A stretch of 40,581 bases of DNA, taken from Sphaerotilus sp. GTDB taxonomy: Bacteria > Pseudomonadota > Gammaproteobacteria > Burkholderiales > Burkholderiaceae_C. The position numbers and the translations under genes were made by a program. Below, piece by piece: positions 28,120-35,359 of this stretch. The stretch covers positions 1 through 40,581 of the forward strand of contig JAAFKB010000031.1 in the NCBI GenBank assembly GCA_013299055.1. Reading direction: 5' to 3'. How positions within the stretch are numbered: position 1 is the first letter of the stretch; the number at the start of each line of letters is the position of its first letter. Under the pieces are notes generated by a model that saw nothing but the letters and a program-made list of their open reading frames with translations, made no database searches and was not told the origin of the DNA.

Positions 28120-28124
28120 TGTCC
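28111..28124 (-). promoter_or_regulatory. Hexaloop hairpin resembling an ANTAR (NasT/NasR) target, competing with the attenuator
   Basis: On the reverse strand GGAC-AACGGC-GTCC forms a short stem with a six-base loop that has A at position 1 and G at position 4, the known loop signature of ANTAR RNA targets. It overlaps the 5' arm of the attenuator, so the two folds exclude each other. ANTAR sites normally have two such hairpins; a nearby stem (CTCAC-TAG-GTGGG at 28147-28135) is present but its loop does not fit the signature. Regulation of nitrate genes by NasS-NasT or NasR is known in proteobacteria. Confidence 0.6.
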
Positions 28125-28175
28125 AAAATGTCCCACCTAGTGAGCACCCCGTTGCCGGGGCCTCGACACCATTAC

Positions 28176-28192
28176 TGCAGGGACCGTGCCAG
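28176..28192 (-). promoter_or_regulatory. Sigma-54 promoter of the nrtA operon
   Basis: The reverse strand reads CTGGCACGGTCCCTGCA, matching the sigma-54 consensus YTGGCACGRNNNTTGCW at every defined position except one (C for the first T of TTGC). The GG and GC doublets have the required spacing. Transcription would start near 28165, giving a leader of about 160 bases before the nrtA ATG. NtrC-type control under nitrogen limitation fits nitrate uptake. Confidence 0.75.
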
Positions 28193-28422
28193 GTCTGAAG
28201 CGGTCGGTTTGGCATACCTAAGCAGGCTGGATCAGACACTTTCCACGTCCTGTGATGCACAGGGATGCCCACATTTTTGTGCGATGCACCATTTCCTGAC
28301 ACCAAGCCAGTGCAACGCACTGAATTGACTCGTCGAGCGCCAGAACGGACAGACCTCGGCAGTGCATGACCCCAGATGCGCTGGCTTACACTGCTTTGCA
28401 CTCTCTCGAAGCAGCAAATTCC
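28193..28422. other. Intergenic region before the defence operon, with short inverted repeats
   Basis: Divergent gap between the nrtA promoter and the helicase gene, more AT-rich than its left neighbour. It holds CCTGTG-ATG-CACAGG (28249-28263), a CACATTTTTGTG hairpin (28270-28281) and two direct copies of GATGCAC (28254-28260 and 28283-28289). These could be an operator for the defence operon or part of the nrtA upstream activator region. No convincing sigma-70 promoter was found. No gene is supported here. Confidence 0.45.
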
Positions 28423-31400
28423 ATGGAACTGATTGACAACATCACCCGCCTGCTGGGTGATGACCTCAAGGGCACGCTGAAGCCGGGCGCACGACTCAAG
28501 ATCGCCGCTTCCTGCTTCTCGATGCATGCCTTCGAGGCACTCAAGGCTGAGCTGGACAAGATCGAGGAACTCCGCTTCATCTTCACGGCCCCGACCTTCA
28601 CTGCCAGCGAGGTCGCGGACAAGCTCGGCAGCCTCTCCGGCAGCGAATTCGAGATCCATCTGCGCAACAAGCTGACCCAGCGCGCCATCGCCAGGGAGTG
28701 CGCCGACTGGATACGCCGCAAGGCCCGGTTCAAGAGCAACCGAACCCAGGCGCCCATGCAGCAGTTCGCGGGCGTGCAAGCCCGTGGAAACGACAGGGCC
28801 TACATGCCGCTGCACGGTTTCACGGCGGTGGATCTGGGTTACCAGCCCGGCAACGCCGTGTCGAACCTCGTCAACAAGATGGACGAGCCGAGCTTTGCGG
28901 CGACCTACCTCAGTCTGTTCGACCAGATCTGGAACGACCCCGAGAAGCTGGAGGACGTGACTGCGCAGGTCTGCGAGCACATCGCGGCGGTCTATCAGGA
29001 GAACTCGCCCGAGCGTGTCTATTTCCTGATGCTCTACAACCTCTTCAACGAGTTCCTTGACGAGATCGACGAAGACGTTCTGCCCAACGACCGCACCGGC
29101 TACCAGGACACCCTCGTCTGGAAGAAGCTCTTCAACTACCAGAAGGACGCGGCCACCGGGATCATCAACAAGCTGGAAACCTACAGCGGCTGCATCCTGG
29201 CGGACAGCGTTGGTCTGGGCAAAACCTTCACGGCGCTGGCCGTCGTCAAGTACTACGAGCTGCGCAACAAGTCGGTGCTGGTGCTGTGCCCCAAGAAACT
29301 GGCGGGCAACTGGCTGACGTACAACAGCCCGCTCAAGACCAACATCTTTGCGGCCGACCGCTTCAACTACCGGGTGCTGTGCCACACCGATCTCGGACGC
29401 ACCAAGGGCGAGTCTTTCGGGTTGCCGCTCAACAGCGTGAACTGGGGCGGTTTTGACCTGATCGTCATCGACGAGTCGCACAACTTCCGCAACAACGATG
29501 CCTACAAGGACAAGGAGACGCGCTACCAGAAGCTGATGAACCAGGTCATCCGGGAAGGCGTGAAAACCAAGGTGCTGATGCTCTCGGCCACCCCCGTCAA
29601 CAACCGTTTCAACGACCTGCGCAACCAGCTTGCCCTGGCCTACGAGGGCGATTCCGAGAACCTCCGCAAGCGCCTGAAAACCGGCAGCAGCATTGAAGCG
29701 ATTTTCCGCAACGCCCAAGCCGCCTTCAACGCCTGGGCGAAACGCCCCCCCGAGGAACGCACCGCCCGCGCCATCCTGGAGGCGCTCGAATTCGATTTCT
29801 TCGAGCTGCTGGACAGCGTGACCATTGCGCGCTCGCGTCGGCACATCCAGACCTTCTACGACACCAAGGACATCGGGCCGTTTCCCGAGCGCCGCAAACC
29901 GCTGTCATTCCACTGCGCACTGACCCAGCGCACGGACGTGATGGGCTTCAACGACATCTTTGCCCAACTGTCCTTGCTGAAGCTGGCGGTGTATGCCCCG
30001 GTCAGCTACATCCTGCCGAGCCGCCTCAAGCAGTACGAAGAAGCCTATGACACCAAGGTCGGCGGCAAAGGCACGCTCAAGCAGGCGGACCGCGAGAAGA
30101 GCTTGCAGGCGCTGATGACGGTGAACCTGCTCAAGCGACTGGAAAGCTCGGTCGAGTCCTTCCGGCTGACGCTGAACGCCCTGCGCCGCAACCACCAAGG
30201 CACCTTGGCGAAGATCGCCGCCTTCAACCAGTCGGGCGTGGCCACCAGCGTGGGTGATCTGACGGAGGCGCTGGAGAACCTGGACGCCGAAGACGATGAC
30301 CTGCCCATGCTGGACGACCGCAGCGGAGCGATTGGCGGCAAGGTCAAGATCAGCCTCGGCGACATGGACCTGCCGTCCTGGGCGCATGACCTGCAGGTGG
30401 ACCTGGACCTCATCGACGCCTTGCTCGCCTCGATGGGCAAGATCGTGCCGGAGGAGGACGCCAAGCTCCAGCACCTCAAGGCGCATCTGCTGGACAAGAT
30501 CGCCCACCCGATCAATCCCGGCAACAAGAAGGTGTTGATCTTCACCGCCTTCGCCGACACGGCGGATTACCTTTACGCCCACCTCGCGCCCGAGTTGCTG
30601 GCAGTCCACGGGCTGCACACGGCCAAGGTCACGGGCAAAGGCGGGCCGAAGTCCACGCTGAAAAAGGGCCACGACTTTCAGGAATTGCTGACGCTGTTCT
30701 CGCCGCGCTCCAAGGAAAAGGCCGTGGTGTTGCCGGATGAGGCGGCCGAGGTCACCCTGCTGATCGGCACGGACTGCATTTCCGAGGGCCAGAACCTGCA
30801 GGACTGCGATTACCTCATCAACTACGACATCCACTGGAACCCGGTGCGGATCATCCAGCGGTTTGGCCGGGTGGACCGCATCGGCTCGCCGAACCGCTGC
30901 ATCCAACTGGTCAACTACTGGCCCGACATCAGCCTGGACGAGTACATCAAGCTCAAGGACCGGGTGGAAAGCCGGATGGTGATTGCGGATGTCACCGCCA
31001 CGGGGGATGACAACGTGCTGTCGGCGCAGGCCAATGACGTGTCCTACCGGAAGGAGCAATTGCGCCGGCTGCAGGAGGAAGTCATCGAGCTGGAAGACCT
31101 GAAGACCGGGGTGTCGATCACCGATCTGGGTTTGAACGATTTCCGCATGGATTTGCTGAACCATGTTCGGGCGCATGGCGAGCTGGGCAAGGGGCCGAAC
31201 GGGCTGCATGCGGTGGTGCCGGCCAAGCCCGGCATGGGGTTGCCGCCGGGGGTGATCTTCACGCTGCGCCATCGCCATGCGGGTGCGCAGCTTCATCAGC
31301 ACAACCGGCTGCATCCGTACTACCTCGTCTACATCAACCGAGCGGGGGAGGTGGTGCATGACCATACTGAGGTCAAGCGCCTGCTGGATCTGGTGCGCAC

Positions 31401-31659
31401 TTGCTGCAAGGGGCAGGACCAGCCGGTGCCGCTGGCGTGCAGGCTGTTCAATCAGGAGACGGCGGACGGTCGGCAGATGCAGGTGTATTCGGATCTGCTG
31501 GGCCAGGCGATCCGGTCGATGGTCGAGGTGAAGGAAGAGAAGGATCTGGACAGCCTGTTCACGGGGGGCAAGACCACGGCGCTGACCAGCACGCTGTCGG
31601 GTCTGGATGACTTCGAGCTGATCGCCTTTCTGGTCATTCAGGATCAGGGGGCGGGATGA
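28423..31659 (+). CDS. SNF2-type helicase with PLD-like N-terminal domain
   Basis: 1078-residue superfamily 2 ATPase. The N-terminus (about 1-75: MELIDNITRLLGDDLKGTL, LKIAASCFSMHAFEAL) resembles the phospholipase D-like domain of defence-associated helicases, but no HxKxxxxD motif is visible, so nuclease activity is unlikely. The motor has Walker A DSVGLGKT near 262, the DESH box near 349, SATPVNNR near 387, TDCISEGQNLQDCD near 783 and QRFGRVDRIGSPNR near 812. I prefer this ATG over one 57 bases upstream because homologues begin near M-x-x-I-D-N-I. Neither has a strong ribosome-binding site. Its stop overlaps the DUF4391 start (ATGA). First gene of the defence operon; likely remodels or translocates on DNA. 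Confidence 0.85.
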   Translation: MELIDNITRLLGDDLKGTLKPGARLKIAASCFSMHAFEALKAELDKIEELRFIFTAPTFTASEVADKLGSLSGSEFEIHLRNKLTQRAIARECADWIRRKARFKSNRTQAPMQQFAGVQARGNDRAYMPLHGFTAVDLGYQPGNAVSNLVNKMDEPSFAATYLSLFDQIWNDPEKLEDVTAQVCEHIAAVYQENSPERVYFLMLYNLFNEFLDEIDEDVLPNDRTGYQDTLVWKKLFNYQKDAATGIINKLETYSGCILADSVGLGKTFTALAVVKYYELRNKSVLVLCPKKLAGNWLTYNSPLKTNIFAADRFNYRVLCHTDLGRTKGESFGLPLNSVNWGGFDLIVIDESHNFRNNDAYKDKETRYQKLMNQVIREGVKTKVLMLSATPVNNRFNDLRNQLALAYEGDSENLRKRLKTGSSIEAIFRNAQAAFNAWAKRPPEERTARAILEALEFDFFELLDSVTIARSRRHIQTFYDTKDIGPFPERRKPLSFHCALTQRTDVMGFNDIFAQLSLLKLAVYAPVSYILPSRLKQYEEAYDTKVGGKGTLKQADREKSLQALMTVNLLKRLESSVESFRLTLNALRRNHQGTLAKIAAFNQSGVATSVGDLTEALENLDAEDDDLPMLDDRSGAIGGKVKISLGDMDLPSWAHDLQVDLDLIDALLASMGKIVPEEDAKLQHLKAHLLDKIAHPINPGNKKVLIFTAFADTADYLYAHLAPELLAVHGLHTAKVTGKGGPKSTLKKGHDFQELLTLFSPRSKEKAVVLPDEAAEVTLLIGTDCISEGQNLQDCDYLINYDIHWNPVRIIQRFGRVDRIGSPNRCIQLVNYWPDISLDEYIKLKDRVESRMVIADVTATGDDNVLSAQANDVSYRKEQLRRLQEEVIELEDLKTGVSITDLGLNDFRMDLLNHVRAHGELGKGPNGLHAVVPAKPGMGLPPGVIFTLRHRHAGAQLHQHNRLHPYYLVYINRAGEVVHDHTEVKRLLDLVRTCCKGQDQPVPLACRLFNQETADGRQMQVYSDLLGQAIRSMVEVKEEKDLDSLFTGGKTTALTSTLSGLDDFELIAFLVIQDQGAG

Positions 31660-32345
31660 CGCTGCAAACCCACCCTGCCCTGGTCCGCTATCCCCAGCAG
31701 GCCGAGTTTGGCCGCACCTTGCCCAAGAACAAGATTTACGAGCGCAGCGGGGCTGGCACGCGGCTGAAGGAATTGTTCGTGGCGCAGGTGGACCGGGTTG
31801 TCTGGCAATACAAGCTGGCGCCGGAGACGATCAACTTGCCGGCGAAGGCTGGGGTGGCGGAGATTCAGGTCTTCGCTGTTCATTTGAAGACGCTGGAGTT
31901 GCACCATGACGTGTTGCGGTGCATTGACGGGGCGGTGCAGTTTCCCGTGATTTTCGAGCTGGCACATGGCAGTGGGGCGGACGCCCGCACGCAGGTGGTG
32001 GCGGCCTTCAAGCGGCCGAGTGATGCCGATGCGGGTCGGTGGGTGATGTCGGACTATTTTTCGACGGGCTGGGTGCCGGCGTCCTGCCCGCGGGTGGCGA
32101 TGCCGTTGGCACTGGACTTGGCGGGTTTGCATGAACACCTGCTGCACCGGTTGCTGCCGCTGGCCGCTCGGGCGCAGGAGCCGTTGGCCGATCTGGTGCG
32201 GCGCGTCGAGGTGGTGGCGGCCAAGCGGCGTGAGGTGGAGAAGGCCGAAGGCCGCCTCGCCAAGGAAAAGCAATTCAACCGCAAGGTCGAGATCAATGCG
32301 ACTCTGCGACAACTCAAGACGGAACTTGAACAACTGAGCCGCTGA
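31656..32345 (+). CDS. DUF4391 domain protein
   Basis: 229 residues. The N-terminal 150 match the DUF4391 pattern: a LPKNKIYE motif, LKELFVAQVDRVVWQYKLAPETINL, then EIQVFAVHLK and an IDGAVQFPVIFEL strand. The C-terminal 50 residues form a charged coiled coil (VVAAKRREVEKAEGRLAKEKQFNRKVE). DUF4391 proteins are usually found beside a helicase and a DNA methyltransferase, as here, but their biochemical role is not known to me. Translation is coupled to the helicase gene by a 4-base overlap. A structural adaptor between helicase and methyltransferase is one possibility. Confidence 0.8.
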   Translation: MTLQTHPALVRYPQQAEFGRTLPKNKIYERSGAGTRLKELFVAQVDRVVWQYKLAPETINLPAKAGVAEIQVFAVHLKTLELHHDVLRCIDGAVQFPVIFELAHGSGADARTQVVAAFKRPSDADAGRWVMSDYFSTGWVPASCPRVAMPLALDLAGLHEHLLHRLLPLAARAQEPLADLVRRVEVVAAKRREVEKAEGRLAKEKQFNRKVEINATLRQLKTELEQLSR

Positions 32346-32368
32346 ATATCGGTGGCCAAGGGATCTAT

Positions 32369-34288
32369 ATGGACAAGCTGAAAATGCACTCCCCAAATAT
32401 CACGCAAGATAATATTGCCCGCATTCGTGATTTGTTTCCTGGCTGTGTAACGGAAACCAAAGTAGGGGGGGGGGGAGTTATGCTCGCCGTAGATTTTGAT
32501 CAACTCCGCCAGGAATTATCCGGGTCGATTATCGAAGGACCGCAGGAGCGATACCAATTGAATTGGCCGGGCAAGCGAGAGGCTTTGTTGACCGCCAATG
32601 CGCCGATTGCCAAGACGCTGCGTCCGTGTCGTGAAGAGAGTGTGGACTTTGACACCACGAAGAACCTATTCATCGAGGGCGACAATCTCGACGCATTGAA
32701 GCTGCTGCAGGAAACTTATCTGGGGCAAGTAAAACTCATCTACATCGATCCACCCTACAACACCGGAACAAACCTAATCTACAAGAACGACTACTCGATT
32801 AGCGAAGCTGAATACATGCAGCAGTCAGGCCAAATGCTCTCTGGCGGCGGTAGATTGACCACTAACCCGCAAACCAATGGTCGATTTCATTCCGATTGGC
32901 TGACCATGATTTATTCACGGCTAAAGGTCGCCAAAAACATTCTTTCCGATGATGGAATCATCATCACCGCCATCGATGAAAACGAACTCGCCAACCTATC
33001 CAACGTTATCAAAGAAATCTTCGGTGAAGGCAGTTACAATCATGACTACGTTTCCGTTGTCCACAATCCACGCGGGCAACAGGGAACTAACTTTTCCTAC
33101 GTAAACGAATATCTAATATTCGTTTACCCAAAAAATACTAAGAAATATCTCGCAGACTTTAAAAAGGATGAGGTCGATGCACGAAATTTACGTGACAGCG
33201 GCACCGAATCCGATCGTACAGACGCACGCAACTGCTTTTACCCATTCCTTGTTCAGAGCGGAAAAATAGTCGGCATTGGTGACGTGCCAGAAAACCATTT
33301 TCACCCCGAATCGGCAAATATTCAATTGGCTGATGGAACTATTCAAATCTGGCCAATGACAGACCATGGCGACGAAAAGAAATGGCGGTACGCACGCCAG
33401 TCTGTCGAATCCATCTTAGAAAAACTGGAAGCCAAGCCTGGGCGCTCCTCCATTCAAGTCATATTCAACAAAGACTCAGGAACCATGCGAAGCGTATGGG
33501 CCAACGCCAGATACGACTCTAGCGAATATGGCTCAAAACTTCTTGATGAACTAATCCCAGGCGCCGGCTTCACATATCCAAAAAGCCTCTGGGCAGTTTA
33601 TGATTGCATATTTGCGGCAACAAAATATGATAAAAATGCAATTATTATAGACTTCTTTGCCGGGTCTTCAACTACTGCGCACGCAGTATTTAAATTAAAT
33701 GCTGATGATGGCGGAAATCGTCGATTCATTATGGTGCAGGCACCGCAGCAATGCGAACCTGATACAAAACCCTACAAAGCCGGATTCAAGACCATATCCG
33801 GAATCAGCAAAGAACGCATTCGCCGCGCAGGCAAGAAGACGCTCGAAGGACAGTGTCATAAAGGCTGGAACAAAGACATCGGTTTCCGCGCTCTCAAAGT
33901 AGACACCTCCAATATGGATGACGTCTACTACGCGCCCAATGCGCTCGAAAAGACCACCCTCGACCTATTCGTCGAAAACATCAAACCCGACCGCACCCCC
34001 GAAGACCTGCTCTTCCAAGTCATGCTCGACTGGGGCGTCGATCTGGCCTTGCCGATCGCCAAGGAAACCATCCTGAACAAGGAAGTGTTCTTCGTCGATG
34101 GCAACGCCCTGGCCGCCTGCTTCGACAACCGTGGCGGCATCGACGAGGATTTCGTCAAGGAACTGGCCAAACGCCAGCCACTCCGAGTCGTCTTCCGCGA
34201 CGCCGGCTTCAAGGACAGCGCCGTCAAGATCAACGTGGCGCAAATCTTCAAGCTGCTGTCACCCGGCACCGAAGTGAAGTGCCTCTGA
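32369..34288 (+). CDS. mod: Type III-like DNA methyltransferase (Mod, beta-class N6-adenine), probably phase-variable
   Basis: 639 residues. The SAM- and target-handling motifs come in beta-class order: catalytic DPPY in YIDPPYNTG near 126-131 first, then a recognition region (about 215-420), then the SAM-binding motif FFAGSSTTAHAV near 427-438. The N-terminal DFDQLRQELSG...GPQERYQLNWPGKREALLTANAPIAKTLRP block is typical of Mod subunits. Residues 33-36 are four glycines encoded by an 11-G tract. The middle of the gene is strongly AT-rich and unlike both ends. AAGGGA stands six bases before the ATG. It methylates DNA and gives Res its specificity; the target site cannot be predicted. Confidence 0.93.
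   Translation: MDKLKMHSPNITQDNIARIRDLFPGCVTETKVGGGGVMLAVDFDQLRQELSGSIIEGPQERYQLNWPGKREALLTANAPIAKTLRPCREESVDFDTTKNLFIEGDNLDALKLLQETYLGQVKLIYIDPPYNTGTNLIYKNDYSISEAEYMQQSGQMLSGGGRLTTNPQTNGRFHSDWLTMIYSRLKVAKNILSDDGIIITAIDENELANLSNVIKEIFGEGSYNHDYVSVVHNPRGQQGTNFSYVNEYLIFVYPKNTKKYLADFKKDEVDARNLRDSGTESDRTDARNCFYPFLVQSGKIVGIGDVPENHFHPESANIQLADGTIQIWPMTDHGDEKKWRYARQSVESILEKLEAKPGRSSIQVIFNKDSGTMRSVWANARYDSSEYGSKLLDELIPGAGFTYPKSLWAVYDCIFAATKYDKNAIIIDFFAGSSTTAHAVFKLNADDGGNRRFIMVQAPQQCEPDTKPYKAGFKTISGISKERIRRAGKKTLEGQCHKGWNKDIGFRALKVDTSNMDDVYYAPNALEKTTLDLFVENIKPDRTPEDLLFQVMLDWGVDLALPIAKETILNKEVFFVDGNALAACFDNRGGIDEDFVKELAKRQPLRVVFRDAGFKDSAVKINVAQIFKLLSPGTEVKCL
32465..32475 (+). repeat. Homopolymer tract of 11 G inside mod
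   Basis: Eleven consecutive G fall in codons 33-36 of mod. Adding one G leads to a TGA at 32497-32499; removing one leads to a TAG at 32490-32492. Both truncate the protein near residue 45. An in-frame ATG at 32480 (Met38) just after the tract could allow some re-initiation. Such tracts near the start of mod genes are classic slipped-strand switches. Confidence 0.9.
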
Positions 34289-34309
34289 GGAATATTGGAA
34301 GCCACCATC

Positions 34310-35359
34310 ATGAGCGACATCACCCGGCATCAAGACTACCGGAACGCGTTGGAGGCCATCAAGCAACGCATCCAGACCGCCCAGATGAGATCCGTTTGGG
34401 CCGTCAATGCCGAGCTGTTGAACCTGTACTGGGACATCGGCCGCCAGTTGCTGCAATGGCAGGGTGAGCAGGGCTGGGGCGCTGCCGTGGTGGAACAGAT
34501 GGCGCAGGATCTGCAAGCCACTTACCCCGGCATCAAGGGCTTTTCACGCACCAGCCTCTTCGCCATGCGGCAGCTCCATGCCTTTTTCAGTCCCACATTC
34601 GAGTCTGTCCCACAGGCTGTGGGACAAATCCCCTGGGGCCATGTGCGCACCCTGCTGGCCAAGGTGAAGACGGTGGACACCGCCCTGCTGTATGCCCAGG
34701 CGTGCCTGGACAACGGCTGGAGCCGCACCATCCTGGAATGGCAGATCGAGCAACGCTTTCACGAGCGCACCGGACAAGCCGTGAGCAACTTCGGTAAAAC
34801 ATTGCCCGCTCCTTACTCAGAACTGGTGCAGCAAACCCTGAAAGATCCCTATGTATTCGACTTCTTGACGCTGACCCCGCAAGCCGTGGAGCGCGACATT
34901 GAACACCAACTGGTGGCGCAGATCACGCGGTTCCTGCTGGAACTCGGCAAGGGCTTTGCCTTTCTGGGTCGGCAATACCCGCTGGTGGTCAATGGCAAGG
35001 ACTACTTTCTGGACCTGCTCTTTTATCACGCACGCCTGAAGTGCTACGTGGTGATCGAACTGAAAGCAGGTGCCTTCAAGCCCGAATACATCGGCAAACT
35101 GAATTTTTACCTATCGGCCGTGGACGACCTGTTGCGCACGACCGATGACAAACCCACCATCGGCCTGATTCTGTGCAAGGACAAGGACAAGCTGGATGTG
35201 GAGTACGCGCTGCGCGATGTCCATAAACCCATGGGGGTCAGCTCCTTCATCACCAAGGACATCCCCTTGGCCGTGCAATCCCAACTGCCCACGGTCGAAG
35301 AAATCGAACACGAACTCGCCGGATTGACGGCAAAGCACAACGGGGATTCTCCGGCATGA
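34310..35359 (+). CDS. DUF1016 (YhcG) family PDDEXK nuclease-like protein
   Basis: 349 residues. The N-terminal DUF1016_N region (residues about 10-150: [50 protein letters not shown]) is helical. The C-terminal domain has the PD-(D/E)XK elements: [10 protein letters not shown] (Asp near 236) and [23 protein letters not shown] (Glu-x-Lys near 249-251). Family members sit beside restriction genes and some toxin systems; DNA or RNA cleavage is plausible but unproven. I chose the ATG ([10 protein letters not shown]) although a TTG five codons upstream is closer to GAGGAA. Its stop overlaps the res start (ATGA), so it is made together with Res. Confidence 0.88.
   Translation: MSDITRHQDYRNALEAIKQRIQTAQMRSVWAVNAELLNLYWDIGRQLLQWQGEQGWGAAVVEQMAQDLQATYPGIKGFSRTSLFAMRQLHAFFSPTFESVPQAVGQIPWGHVRTLLAKVKTVDTALLYAQACLDNGWSRTILEWQIEQRFHERTGQAVSNFGKTLPAPYSELVQQTLKDPYVFDFLTLTPQAVERDIEHQLVAQITRFLLELGKGFAFLGRQYPLVVNGKDYFLDLLFYHARLKCYVVIELKAGAFKPEYIGKLNFYLSAVDDLLRTTDDKPTIGLILCKDKDKLDVEYALRDVHKPMGVSSFITKDIPLAVQSQLPTVEEIEHELAGLTAKHNGDSPA

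Noticed and set aside
28366..28422. Upstream ATG of the helicase gene (MTPDALAY...)
   Set aside because: Adds 19 residues not expected in the family, which begins near the I-D-N-I segment; kept only as an alternative.
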